Below the pieces are notes generated by a model. The model was not told where the DNA came from, made no database searches, and saw only the letters and a program-made list of their open reading frames with translations. Below are positions 22,501 through 35,595 of a stretch of 64,000 nt of DNA, in pieces. The DNA is taken from contig LUCM01007486.1 in assembly GCA_008360955.1 (NCBI GenBank), positions 99,165 to 163,164 on the forward strand, read 5' to 3'. How positions within the stretch are numbered: position 1 is the first letter of the stretch; every line of letters starts with the position of its first letter. Made by a program: the position numbers and the translations under genes. Source of the stretch: Fasciolopsis buskii (taxonomy: Eukaryota; Platyhelminthes; Trematoda; Plagiorchiida; Fasciolidae).

Positions 22501-25500
22501 ATCTAGTGCTGTGGAAATTTAATCACTCAAATTAATGATATTGTTTCATCTTACAGTCTTCTGGTTAGCGTACGCTGCCTAGCTGGACTTTCCAATTTTA
22601 ACCAAACTCTGCGGGCAGGTAGCAATCAGTAAAGGTAAAATGATTTTCGTTAGTCTTGGTGTTGAACGAATCTAATTAAAGGATAGCATTTCTTGTAAAA
22701 TTAACCACCCACTGCGTCGACTGATTCATCACATTCAACCTTTCCATATATTATCATTTGTGCCGCAATTACTGCCACCGTATTCTGTTTAGAGCGTGAT
22801 TGGTATCTTTTCCCGAGATGGCTAGATCAACTGCACGAGAAAACATTTTAGGTGGTTTGACGAAATTTTGGCATTGCTTAAGGTTTTAAAATCCATTATT
22901 CTATTTTCCCATCTCTGTAAATATGTAAATGAATGAGAGGCTTTCAAGATTTCATTTGGATATTCAATTCAATCAGCAAGCGAATGATTTGATTTGTTTT
23001 AGTTTTAATAAGAAATATATGTCATCTTCATTGACATGATTTTCTCTTTCAGTTTATTTGACACTTTTGTAAGCGCTTTGACCGTTGTTGTCCACTGTGC
23101 TGAAATATTTACGATCTCAGTGATTCGCTTGGATGGTAAAATATCATACAACCGTATCTTTCATTATTAATAGCACTGAACAAGCAACGGCCCACTTGAG
23201 AGACAATAAAATGGTCTGTATTTTAGCGAACTGACTGATTTGCGGCGAAGGCCGAGCTGTATTCACGATCCAGAAAGATAAAAATATATCTAATAAAATC
23301 TGACCAATTTGGCGGAATTCGTCTAGTGCATTTAAACATGCAAACATTAAAAAGCTTTATGCAACTGCAACTCATAATTAAACTAATTTCTAGTCATGCA
23401 AATCGGTGACAAATAGGTGTAACATCATGTATTGAAGTTCGTAATTTATAGGCATTAATTAACCGCGGTGGGTGTACATATTGCTCAACCATTTCAATAA
23501 CTAACCGATCAGCGGAATGGTTGCTTGATGTTGGACTGTTACACTGGAGAAAACCGTATTAGTGCGAATCTGGTTGCCTCTTCAAATAACTCCGTTGCTT
23601 TTACCAAATGAACATGAAAATCTTTCCAATCTTAATAAAATTTGTGACTTTTGGCGTAACCAGAAAATGCTCCTACAAATGAACTTAATCCTCACCAGTT
23701 GGTGAACTTGGATTTCCCCAGTAGATGTTCAGTGTTTGCTCGCAGCGAACAGTTTGATATCAGTAATCTACGTGCCTTATAATCGTTCTCATTCTTTCAT
23801 TTTGTCACTCAACGGTACGACAATGTATATGCTTAGAACGTATCTTAAATCAGTGTGGGCTAAGACACGAGTATGTGAATGAAAATGTGGCTGTTATGTA
23901 TACTCGCGACATTCATATCAGAAAGTGGCAATGTTTCAGTACCAACGGTGACAAAAATGATATTCTCATTTCTAATGAGATAAACCTACCGAATTTATCT
24001 AAATAGTCCCCGATCACGAAACAGTTAACGAACAAGGAATGTGCTAGCAAGAAAATGTTTCTAACTATTGACCTTCATCTCGGAATGACATCGTTTTATG
24101 TACTTGGCCACCTCCAGCAATGTTGGCACCCGAAAGAAACAAAATAAGACTGGAAGAATAAGCGTACGACTGCGGATACTTCGACAGGGATTACACTTTG
24201 GACAAATCATTTTAAAATGCGTCATTATTATGGGCATTCTCGGTTTTCTCTGTTATTAGGCCTACATGAACTAACTCCGAACAGCATTGAATTTTCCGTA
24301 CACGCATCACAAGCAGTTAGCTTGCATTTAACATTCGATCTCACTGAGTCAGCAACATAAATCCTGCATTAGACAGAGAAGTGTTGTCATGAGGTACGTC
24401 AACGAACAACTCCTTTTTACGAGAAACATTACTGCATTCGGGAATAGTCATACCAGGATCAACATCACATTCGTTTCCTGGAACTTTTGCATGCTCTGTC
24501 AACACTTATGGTACATTTATGAGTTTGTTTCGAACCAAGACACAATCCTGAGCGCATGAGGCTTTTATATTAAAGGTTTTAACTTCATTCGATTCTGTTT
24601 AGTGCCACTTCGTGTTGTCTCACCCGGGCTTGAAGAAGCCAACAAAAATATTGGTTTGGCAAGTAGGCACAAGATAGCTCAACAAAATCTTTTCGTGATC
24701 GTCCTATAACTTTGATGAATGTGGTGTTCGGTCCCGACTTTCCTCTGTGAGTTTCAGAAAGCGGCCTTCACTAGGATAAGGGCCAAACTAGTGTTGAATG
24801 GGTCATATACAAGTGTTTCGAAAGAAGAAAACAGTTACCGACATTATGACGACATTGACACATAGACGGCTCGTAGTCACTGCCGCGAGGACCTATGGGT
24901 GCAAGTAATCAGTCAGATGTCATCAGTACAACCAAATTATTGTATAACGTGATCCAGACAAATGGTCATTTAGAGACCAACGTCACATGAACTAAGGAAA
25001 TTTGTTCCCTATATATATATGTATCATGAATTTCTCGTCAGTTAGAGGAGGATTCTTTGAGTGCTATCGTTTCTTTACCATCTTGCTTTTTAGCCTTTCA
25101 TTGTGAAGATGACTGTTCAATTTCTCAGCAGTGGGATTTACCATTTTTCCTTTCAGTCTGTTTATGTTTATTGAGAGTCAAATTTTAGTATAGCTGCTGC
25201 ATCCATCTTGCACTACTAAGTCTATTTCAACGTTACTCAGTACTCCATTGCTGTTAACAATCTGATTCGATTAGGGAAGCTAGTAGATGCTGCTCAACAA
25301 ACTTGAGATATTAGTGTATATCCAGCCGTGCAAATTAGGACAGACATTCAGAGACCTCAGATTGGCAAAATGCACAGCTTCTCTGTGATTTGAACATGAA
25401 ACCTGAACTTTTATGCCGATATACTGCTGTTTTTCATGGGACTAACGGTTTCCTGGAACTGATATTTTACTCGTGCAATTTGTGTTCGATTTGGTTAGCC

Positions 25501-26106
25501 GCGGAAACCCAGTGGTTACAGGATTTGGCAAGTAGGAACCAGTACTGTTTCTTTGACTGCCCGACATGAAAATGGGGTGCAAGTATCTTGTCGCCTGCAA
25601 CACTCGCTGTCAGTTTGATTTCAGAATTATACGATTGTGGCTCGTTGCTGAACAACGATCAACTTGGAATTCATTTGGATTTTGAGACCCGATAGCTTAA
25701 TCTCAATTTGTTAATTACTTGTGCGAATGATGACAATCCGTTGCCGCAAGGAGAAATTCAAAAGACAGTAACATTTTCCTCTCATGGGTTATTTTCAACA
25801 GCGCGGATCACTTTGTGTGATGGGCTATACCTTCACTCTACTTCGTGTTCATTTTTTCTTGAAAGCTAACCTATACCAGTGTTCGTAGAAGTACTAAAGG
25901 TATCGCCTTAAATTTACAAATTTCCTGAAGCAAGAGATTTGTGCAGTGCAGCGGAAATTTTGGACATACTGAATTACCTGGTTGAGTCTAGACCACCCAA
26001 ACACGATAGCAGATTTCTACAAGGTGAGGCTGCAAGCTAATGCCTTAAGTTCAAGGCCACTTTGTTTCTCTCCCAGTATTGGGGATTCTCGAAGGAAATG
26101 GGATGC
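22501..26106. other. Stretch without recognised gene
   Basis: No open frame over 70 codons and no family motif was seen. A 24620-24660 segment (GAAGAAGCCAAC followed by ATATTGG) resembles the short hairpin found downstream of the coding region in some Penelope or CR1 elements, but this is a weak likeness. A (TA)n-like run occurs at 25007-25020. Confidence 0.45.
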
Positions 26107-26185
26107 AAAAGGTCGAGGTAAGATGAGGTGAGGCCCTCATCATCTGCTTTTTGGGTGGGATCAACTGCTCTTACCTCGTCCTTTC
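26107..26185. repeat. Nested inverted repeat (strong hairpin)
   Basis: CGAGGTAAGA at 26114-26123 and TCTTACCTCG at 26169-26178 are exact reverse complements. The match extends outwards to AAAGGNCGAGGTAAGA on the left and its complement on the right with one mismatch. Inside lies a second hairpin (GATGAGG at 26122-26128 against CCTCATC at 26135-26141). The whole 79 bp is richer in G and C than its surroundings. It may be a foldback repeat or structured RNA. No second copy was seen in the window. Confidence 0.6.
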
Positions 26186-29100
26186 TCACCCCGATTCAGG
26201 TGACACCCTCCACAACTGATACATGAAGGGTCGTGGTGTACAGAGTTCATTGTAGCTCATTTGACTGACCAAGGAAACATTGAGATCATGGTTCTTGGGA
26301 TCCTGCCAAATCTCTCGGGTTTCGCGAATTCAGCTGGGCAGCACGGTAACAATCCCGACTGACCTGAGGATTGTTGATACCTTGTGCCGCACACAAGCAA
26401 GGTCAGCTTTTGTACGTATTTACATTGCAGTGAGATTAAGGATTTTCATTTTGCTCCATATTCACATATTTCAGTTTATCTTCGCCCAATATGTATTTGT
26501 TTTTGTTTACTGTTTGTTGATATGTAATCCTGTGGTGGTCAAACCTTCACCACTGCGGTACTTCAATCTATTTTTTTCTTTTTATCCGGGTGTGTGTGCG
26601 TTCGAATCCACTGTCCATTTGTCCAAATGGCAGTTTCCGTTTGGCTTCTACCCTATACCTGAAAAAACTTTGTACCCTGTTACTTTGTTTTCATGAAAGC
26701 TTAACAATCTTTGCAGGACAGGAAAGACAAGTCTTTTGGTGGAGCTGAGTGAGAATGCAGATGAAGCAAGGCATTTCATGTTGAAATGTACTTTTACCCA
26801 CAACGCTGAAAGGTCACTAATCATCGGAAAGGACTGCGTACAGTAACTCACTAAGTGTACCAAGACGTTGACCTGCAAATGCCAGAGAAAGATGAATAGG
26901 CTCGAAGTATAAGTACAGGACTCGCGGGTTGTAGCACATTTAAATTCCGAATTGTACGTCACATCTAACTCGGGTATGATACCTAGTCAACCCATTGGAC
27001 TTGGTTATTTGATTTACCAGTGCATATGCAGCTCAAAATGTATCGATACCCCGGACGCACATGGGATTTAATTACGAACTACAGAACTAAATGGAAAGTA
27101 GATCACGCATGTTTTTCACAATTTGTTCTTACGGAATAGTGATTTTACTGATTCTGTAACGAGACTTTTAACAACATATATTTGGTTGTAACTAGTTTTC
27201 TGGCACTAAACATAGCATTTTCTCTAAACAAAACAAACAATGTCATATTCCGATCCGCGACATACTTATTCAGTGATTTCTGACCTTGAGAACAGAAGAC
27301 CAGTTCCGCGGGTTCACTGAAACGCAGCGATTTGTGAATCAGTACCTCGATGGTAAGCAACAGGGTTTCTTGCTGTACACGATTCGATCTGTTTGTTCAA
27401 CAGTCAAGACTGAACTCCTAGCACATGCTGCCTGAGAGTTGTTGCAGAGTAATTATTTAAAACCATGCTTCTGAACGTTAGCTATAGAATTATGAATTTT
27501 CTCTCTAAAATGTGTGTTATTTGATTTGTGAGTGGACACATTACCGTCGCCGAAACATACAACTCAGAATTTTTCATGATAAGTTAAGGTAAAGCCAAAC
27601 ACCAAGAATAAATATACACAAGCAACAAAATCGAAATGGTAGGTGTTTATTTGTTTAAAAAATAATACATTCATTTGTGAAGCGGAACAAAGACGTAGAA
27701 AATCAAGTTTTTAAGCAGATTAAACAAAACACATTCTGGTTACTAATATCTGACCATGGGAGGTTAGTTTTTTACCAAAAGCAGAAATAATCAATGAAAA
27801 TAAAACGATAAATTTGAATTTGGCTGAATAAGTGGCGAAAAGTGCAAATGAATTTTACGGAACTTAGTGCATTAAGCAACGACAATTTATCGCAAATCGC
27901 TGTCGCATATCTCGCACGGTCCCTGATCAAATAGAACGAAGTCAGAACAGTGCTCCATTCTGTCATCAAATGCTGAACACTTTACCCTCATTTTGTATTT
28001 TTTATTCCAGCGCCTAATGTCAGCACTATGTTTCATCCTTTTTTGCCGTTTTTTGCTTAAAGGATTTTAAAGGCATATTAGCAGACACTAACTTTAGGAG
28101 CTCATGAGAATGGCCCTCAGAGGACGCCGTCAAGGGAAATGTTTGTGTAAAGTTAGTTCACATGTTACCAGACAAATATAAATATATCGTAACTGCTGTT
28201 AAATTGATGGATCTGACATTTTGATGTCCAAACTTCGAAAAAATGAAACGCATTTGTTTTTTACTACACCCATGCTTCATGGCTTTCCATACGATTCCCC
28301 TTATTGATATCCAAGGTTATTTTGGAAAAAAAAACAAATTTTGCGATAACGACAAATGCTCTTCTCTTCCAGCTGGACAGTTATGCCTAAACATCCCGAC
28401 ATACGTCTTCAATAGTGCATCTAAGAGAAAGTTCCAGAACTGCATCTAATGCCTGGATTGATTTGTTCAATGAACTAGTAATTGATATCAGCAAAAATTC
28501 ACACAAAATATATTCACGTAAGCAGAACCCGAAGCAGTGCAATGAATGCATGAGGTTGTGGGCCCAGTGATATTTAAAATTCTGTGGCTTGTCACGTTTG
28601 AATGATTCCAGGCGAATACCCAGTTGTGCTAAAATGCAAACATTTTTATTCCCATAATGAGTTGTATGCCGCAAATCGATTCCGTATTTAGAATGCTGTT
28701 ATTTCTCCAAACAATCGCTGTTAATCAACATCAAACAGTTAATGTATGCTTTATAATACCAGGACTAATTGACCGACTAATTAACTAACCCATTGACAAC
28801 TCCTGTTTTGTACTTTTTCTTCAGATGCTTGGGAGAGCCCTTAGTTTTGTTCTTGTCTATTTCGACCACGTGCTTCAAGTTGAGTGTAGGAGAGTAGATA
28901 CAATTCATTGCCCCTTATTCGCTCTACGCAGGAAGAATGGAACAAGCATCCCTGACCCTTAAACAAGGAGCAGAATAGAAGCATATTAGATCTCATTAAG
29001 ACAGGTGTGATTATGTACCGGATCAAAGCAAACTGCCGTCTACAACCAAACAGAAAGGTCAGCTACTCAATACGTGATTAAAGCCTAACTTCAACAGCTG

Positions 29101-31500
29101 TAATAGACTCGGCGACCTTCCACTTAGTGGAACGACATTAATGTCTAAGTTTGCCATGTTGCTCTCTGAAGTTATCGATCGACGTGATCAGACTGCTTTT
29201 TGCATATGCATGGTCCTTTGCTCCGCCTGCTGGCTTTTGTGATGCAATATCCGTTTTTCAAGAAACAGTGCTCGTGCAAACTGGACCCGCTTAAATAAAC
29301 CATCAAAATAATGCATTGGCGCTTCATATTTTAGTTGACTTCCATAAATGTTGGATTGCAGAATTGCCCTGAAGGAACGAAAAATTCCATGGTGTTCGCA
29401 AGACTTTCAGCAAATCCAATAGCCTGAAGACCATATTTAACAAAATGGCATGCAGTCCTACGTGTTATTGTATTTGAAAACCATCGCATTGCGCCGCAAT
29501 GTGTAAGCGACACTTTAATATCCTAACACAGATTATTGGAAGTTCAAATGAAATAAAATGGCTAAATCCGGGTACAATAAATTTGGCGTTCTTGTTTAAT
29601 TACGAGTAGATCAAAAAGAAAGTGGAGGAACTGATTTAGTTTTCACTTTCGATAAGTGTGCAATTTGTTCGACAATTTTTATGTATTTGCGGTTCCAAAT
29701 CTTAACTGCTCATATCGGGGTCAGTAGGGAAATTGCATCAAGGCTAACGAATGGCATACCGACAAACGTGTAATGCGAAGGCAAAAATCACTGACTGAAC
29801 GCAAGAAGCCGTTTGCTTAGCTGCGTTCATGTACTAAGATTTCATACTCGCGCAACACTAGTCAACAGGATTACAAACAACTAAAGTCTAATTTGAAATG
29901 TACCGTTCAGTTAATCGTGGATGCACTTGGTCGGTTATATCAAAGTTTACATACCTGGCATTGTGGTTGAAAATACTGCTAACCCACCATGGTGAGGCAA
30001 AATGAAATATGCAATTTCCAGATTGATTTTGAGTAAAAATACCTCTCATTTACGTTGCTTTCTCTAACCACATGCTGTTGCAGATCAAGTTTTTCAACTT
30101 ACAATCCAGATTCTGTATTGGTTACATATCATCCGCACATGCCATCTCAAAGGACGTCTGTTATCAGCCAGATGACTGACAAATTTCTGAAAATGTTCAC
30201 CTTGCGGTGATAGTGCAGCCTTCCATCGCAATTTCAGCACAGAGTTTTCTTCTGTTCAAGGAACATGAAAATGCCATCAGCCTTTTTAGAAGCAAGTGTA
30301 GAAGATACGCCTTATCTAATACTCTGAACTCAGCTGTTCCGTGACTGACTCCACGGTCAGTTGCATATTGTTATTTTCGCGTATGCTAGATTGCAAACTA
30401 ACAACATGCGCGGTATCTAATGCATCATGATGAAAATAATCGTACTGATTTGACGAAAGGCTAGACGGGACATGGAACTGATTTGTTTGGGCGAATGTCA
30501 CCACTACCTATCTAATCTCTAATCAAAAATAGGTGAATGAGCCTACGAAATCATCTGAGAAACTGGACGGGAAATAATTGCAACCAATACGAATCTGTAA
30601 CTTTTAAGAGCCTAACTGCGACTTATCGAGATGTTTCGTGGATTATATTTTGGGATAATTTACTTTCTTTTTTCATGATGAACTGTGCATAGGTGGACAA
30701 AATAACTTTCGTTGGACAACAGAAAGAATTTGTTTCTTCTAAACTCGTAAATCCTCCAAGTGAAAATAGAAAAATGCATTATTTTCACTAAGGGATTTGC
30801 AATCAAGGAAAATTTAGAGAAGTGCAGAATTGACCGAAAATGGACAAACTCCAAACCAGTACATCACAAAAATGGTCGGATAGCCATTGACGATTAGCCA
30901 ACGATTGCGTTAACGGTTTTCAAAAGGTAGTGTATCCTTTGGTTTTTGCTACCAGCTCGCAATCCATAGTGCACCTCAAGGATTACATAATAATACGTCT
31001 TCGTTGCAAAGAAGTGCAAAGAAGTAGAGTGGAAAAATTGTCCGCCTCTTTGATGTGCTAACGTCGATGGCCTGAGAAGACAAACGATTTTCTTTTAACG
31101 TTTTTGTTGTGATCCCTAATTAGCAGTCGCTGCCTTCAAAGAAGCTGTCTTGTCACTTTCATTTTCGCACTCAATAGCGGGAACCGTTCAGATGCTGCGC
31201 TACATTCTCTCGGGCGTATATTACGTCTGGGACTAACAATTTCATTTCTCGACTGGTGAGTAATTGACGGATTTGCGCGAGTTTCAGTGTTACTAAACCG
31301 AATTAGTGGTTTACTTTGGTAGCCTAATTTGTCTATCAGCATACGCGCATGTCAACCGAATGTCCCTACCCTGCAAAAAGCATAACCTGATACGAAATAT
31401 GACCGCAGTAAACGCGGCTTTTCATTTCATGGACTGGATCCAGTTAGTCCGCCAAAGAACAGTGCAGATGTTCCGATAAAAAACTGCACATCTCGTGTTC
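26186..31500. other. Stretch without recognised gene
   Basis: The plus-strand frame 26280-26696 (138 codons) starts just after the inverted repeat. Its centre is very rich in Phe, Ile and Val because of T-rich DNA, and I see no motif or splice context, so I do not call it a gene. The rest of the stretch holds only short chance frames. Confidence 0.45.
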
Positions 31501-31504
31501 AGGG

Positions 31505-31555
31505 TTCAAGATTAATATTACTATTATGATTAATGTTATTATTATTGTTGCAATA
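31505..31555. repeat. (ATT)n-like microsatellite
   Basis: This is an imperfect ATT/ATG triplet run. Read on the minus strand it is (AAT)n and sits at the 3' end of the repeat described next, as is common for RTE- and SINE-type tails. Confidence 0.65.
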
Positions 31556-31740
31556 TATCCCGGCCAGAATATCGAATCGGATATCGCTCATTTCGGCACC
31601 TGGCTTGTCCAATGCCAGATGATGTGGGATTGGACCAAGAGGTGATGAGTCCGGACGACCAAGCGGATCTCGGAAGTTAGCTCCCCTTTTGATGCCGTGC
31701 ATTTGGTTTGCTTAATATTTTTAGTATGAAGGGGAGCTAT
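31510..31740 (-). repeat. Probable retroelement 3' end with (AAT)n tail
   Basis: The segment 31556-31690 is GC-richer than its surroundings and, read on the minus strand, ends in an (AAT)n run, the usual sign of a reverse-transcribed 3' end. A frame of 67 codons (31499-31702, minus) is open but unrecognised. On the plus strand GTGATGAGTCCGGACGACC at about 31642-31660 resembles a hammerhead core whose stem II loop and GAAA box are damaged; CCAAG and CTCGG next to it can pair. An exact 11-bp inverted repeat (TAGCTCCCCTT at 31678-31688, AAGGGGAGCTA at 31729-31739) closes the other end. The family is not known to me. Confidence 0.4.
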
Positions 31741-34304
31741 CGAAATTTTGCCCTAATTCTCAGTACTTGACTAAACGTGACCTTGCAAGATCAGTTAATT
31801 CTTAATTACGAGGGTAGTAATTAACATCGAGGAAAAATCAAAAAGAACTTGATGAATAACTGAAGAAACGTATTACCGTTCTCAGTTCAAAGCGTATTGT
31901 TGATTAACAACGGTTGGATATCTTTTGATTAGAATAAATGTTTCATTTTGTTATCAAATGAATGGATTTACACAAGCAGTTATTTTTCTGTAATATTTTA
32001 TGATCTGTCTTATGTGGCTAATCAGTCGGTGAAATCAGATGTTGAGTACAACCCCTTTGAGAAATCCAGATGTGATTTGATAGTTGTAAGCACATCAAGT
32101 GTGTCAACGGTAACCGTTTGGCTGAAACCATCGGAATCACAGTTGTTCTGTCAATGTGAAATGAACTTGTTTTATCCAGTGTCGGAATGGTTGGTCGCAA
32201 CTAATTGTGTAACGTTTTCCCGAAATAAGCCACTCCACACGGAGGAACATTTGATAGATTTCATAACAAAACACTTAAACTATCTGGTCTGATTCGCATA
32301 GCGGTCAATCGCAATTCATGAAAAAATGGCTTACAGGGAAGCGCTATTAGTTCCGTATCTCGGAAATACGGAAGTTCACGGCTCCGGATGTGCTCTTCAT
32401 CAGCTGACATGGCTTTAATACTAAACACTGTCATTCTACTTTTCGGATTATTCTCAATGTTATTTCCTTTCAATTTCACTTGGAAAAATTTTCCTTTTCA
32501 TTTCGCGTTATTCATTGTTTGTGGATAAGATCCCCAATGGTTTCCAGCACCTTCTTCATTGTTACTGGCTTTAGGGGAATTTACGGTCATGGTTCATGGA
32601 ATAGGGAATTGAATTTGTCGGTTTGTACTTTTACGTCCGCTGTCTGATCGTTAAACCGGTTGAAAAGTTTCAGTCTTGTCAAAAGGTACCCAAATATTGG
32701 TCAGGCTAATTTGATTAGGATTGGTTTTGCATATAGACGTCCCTCTTGGTTAGGTAGAATGAAACTGGCTGGTTGCGCCAATTGCAGCAGTGAGTAATTT
32801 CTATTCAAACTTGATTGATTAGTCTCTTTGTTCATTTATCATGGTTTATGTCGAGCTCAGTTTATATGCACACTTTTGGTCTGTTATAATTTTATACAGA
32901 TCACATCAGTTGTAAGAAAAATTAATAAAAAGGGTGGAGAGTGTCATAGAATAATTCCCGGTTTTTTGTTTCATCACTTGAAAGTTAAATTTGCTGTTCC
33001 ATTGCATTCTTTGAATTGTTGCCATTCGCATATTATTCCAGCCTGGGATGGCAGCTTTCATTTTTAGTGTAGCACTTCTACGAGTACAATGGGAAATTGT
33101 TTAGAATTCATATTTTTGCTGCTTTCTTTGAATGCTTAGGCTTGCAGTTTGCTTGACTTTGTCCTCCTGTCGCATCCATTACGAGATTTTTGTTTGCTTG
33201 TGTAAATTCAGATCGCCGAAAAACTGAACACGACACTAATGTAACCATTCAAAAATGTTTTTAAATAAGGACTGCCCTGATATTGGCATTAGGCACAAAT
33301 TAGCCCGATCGCAAGATGAGTCGTGATTTTTTGTTTACAAACCAAATTTCCCAAATGGGTCTGTACCTGTCTGCCAAGTGATGAAAACGTCTCTGCCGGA
33401 TGAAGCAGGATACACCGACCTTGGTTATAATCTAAGTTTACTGAGAATCTAACATTCAGTAGGGCAGAATGCCAGAAACTGACATCGACGAAGTTGTCTG
33501 CTTCAAAAATATCCTGCTGATGATGATGTGAACTGGTTGGTGTGCTTAGTGTTAGTGTGTTTTGACTAACCGTTCCCCTGCCCAAACGTTCACAGATGAA
33601 TCAACCATCCGTGACGAGTCCGTAATCTTGGAAAATTCGTTAGTAACACTCAATCGAATTGTTTTATTAACTGGGCTAAAACAGAGAGAAGATTCACGGG
33701 TGCCGTTCAAAACTAGGAGTTGAAAACGAGACCCATTTATAATCTCCGAGGGTTTGGAAAACGTTCTGTCCCCTTTTAGAAAGTCCATTTTGTGTCTAGG
33801 GAAGTGCTAATAGGCACATGGAAGCTAATAGTGAAAGATCACCTCCTTACCTATTGAAGTTCTTTGCTTTTGAATAGTGCTGTAATGCTCGTAGCAAAGG
33901 AAAACTAATTTTGTATCGAATGCTTCCGGAATTGTTCAGCACGAAATATCATTAACATTAATAAATCAGCCGAAATCTAGTCTGTCATACTGACATTTAA
34001 GCAATTCCTTTCCTCATACTAAGATATTATTGACATTCCTCCAGACTGTTTTTCCCAAATCTATTAAAGGATGGGTGGGACATTTTCTAATATAGTAATC
34101 AAGTTACCCATTTGGATGCGGCAGAAAATTCACTTGACGCCGTCAGAGCTGCTACCTAGGTGCATTCATTACGATAAAACGTAAAAGAAAAAAAACGGAG
34201 ATACCCAATTCTTAAACGTCTTCCCAACATTTAAAACACTCATAATACAGACCTATCTGACATAATTTATCCAACCACATCTTTGCAAGAGTTTACACCA
34301 GAAA
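31741..34304. other. Stretch without recognised gene
   Basis: Two overlapping minus frames, 33552-33788 and 33289-33585, cover 500 bp in the same direction with one frame change. They read like a decayed protein (for example DSSVNVWAGERLVKTH), but I cannot name a family. The plus frame 31948-32292 (114 codons) also has no motif. The rest is AT-rich with nothing recognised. Confidence 0.4.
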
Positions 34305-34382
34305 GCTTCCGGATTCGAACACTCTACTTCGGAGCTGAGCAGACTTTTGTTCCGGAAAGCACTGCTTGTCACTGAACTTATC
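34305..34382 (-). repeat. Weak tRNA-like SINE head, minus strand
   Basis: On the minus strand AAGTTCAGTGACAAGC (complement of about 34365-34380) resembles a pol III A box, and GTTCGAATCC (complement of 34311-34320) is a perfect B box, about 60 nt apart. This spacing suits a SINE promoter or a decayed tRNA. No cloverleaf is evident. Confidence 0.4.
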
Positions 34383-34730
34383 TATACCATAGTAAAAACT
34401 AAAAGGTAAAGACTACATGTGAATAACGACACGCAACCTGTAAAAACGTTTCCGCGTAATTAATTTTAAATCCCGAAAATGAAACGAATATAATTCTGTT
34501 TGTGAGTAAAGGTGTTTCCTCTGGGAAGCATTACTTATAGAACATTTTAGACCTTTCGTGATTTGTAAACCTCAAAATGTGGGCGAAGTCAACGAAACGG
34601 ACTTAAGCTGTCCTTAAGTTATAAAACTACTGCATACGACTGGGTTCATAAGGTAATCCTGATTTGGCTGTCAGGTTGTGAAAATTCCACGGACTAGTAA
34701 CAGTGTCTAAGTACCGCTTGGGAGGGCCTT

Positions 34731-34805
34731 GTAACTTAGCTGATAGAGCGCACACGTTAAAAGATTACGTGGGTTTCATTCATGTTTGGGTTCGAGCCTC
34801 GCTGA
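34731..34805 (+). repeat. tRNA-like SINE head or decayed tRNA, plus strand
   Basis: TTAGCTGATAGAGCGC at 34736-34751 matches the D-arm/A box of many tRNAs, and GGTTCGAGCCT at 34789-34799 matches the B box, 37 nt later. The acceptor stem does not pair, and the anticodon arm is not clear, so this is more likely a SINE head or tRNA pseudogene than a working tRNA. The 3' part has no copy in the window. Confidence 0.5.
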
Positions 34806-35480
34806 CGTAAAAGATCTTTCACAGATAGTCCATTTCTAACTTTTCTAGAATCTATCGAGCAAAACCTGTCTCAAATTTGTGAAATTTGATGGATTATGAA
34901 ACTGCAAAACTGCACAGACTTAGCACGTAATCACATTTGGCTGTAAATTTAAACTCCACGAAAGAAAGCGCAAATGTTTCAATTTTAAGAACTCGGTGGT
35001 TCCTCCATTAAACCACAACGACAATGTCAAAAATCGAACGGAGTATACGTTGAAGCAATCGCATCCCGTCCAAATTGCAAGGAAACCGTCAGTGACAAAG
35101 TAGGACTAGCCAGCATTTTAGAGCTCAGAAACTCTGATATAAACAAGCTATATTTAATAGGCGCTGATCTATCACGGCAAGATCTTGGCTATGCCATTTG
35201 CTTGAATTGACAGCTTTTCCATTCTGCTTGCAGGATAATCGCGCTTGGTAAAAATGGATGTCGTGCACAACAAAAACAGGTGAATCTTGAAATCAGTTCC
35301 CGTCAGTCTTGTAATGTTATAGTTGTGTCATTAGGAGCAAATGTCCAACTAATTAAGTGCATAAGGCTTTGAACCAGTTGAGATAGTCAAAATTTACTCA
35401 GCGCGCTAACGACTGTGAAGTAATTATGGCGGTTTTGCTAGTAATTCATTCTGTCTCTTCTGTCCGCAAACCACACGCCT
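34806..35480. other. Stretch without recognised gene
   Basis: No open frame or motif is recognised. It may include the 5' leader of the RTE element that follows. Confidence 0.4.
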
Positions 35481-35595
35481 TTGCCCGCTCCGCCTGCCCA
35501 TGTGTCCACGAGTGACACGCCTGATACATATAAAGGTTCATTTTCAAATAGTGTAGGTAATTTTCAGTCTGCTAGCTGTCATTTTCTCAGGCCGC

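Noticed and set aside
24615..24665. 3' end of a second Penelope-like or CR1-like element
   Set aside because: Only a short GAAGAAGCCAAC...TTGG likeness was seen. No coding remnant lies upstream in the matching orientation.
26280..26696. 138-codon plus-strand frame as a membrane protein
   Set aside because: The hydrophobic run of Phe, Ile and Val comes from a T-rich tract. There is no start context or family likeness.
34731..34805. Functional tRNA gene
   Set aside because: The A and B boxes fit, but the acceptor stem does not pair and the anticodon arm is not formed.
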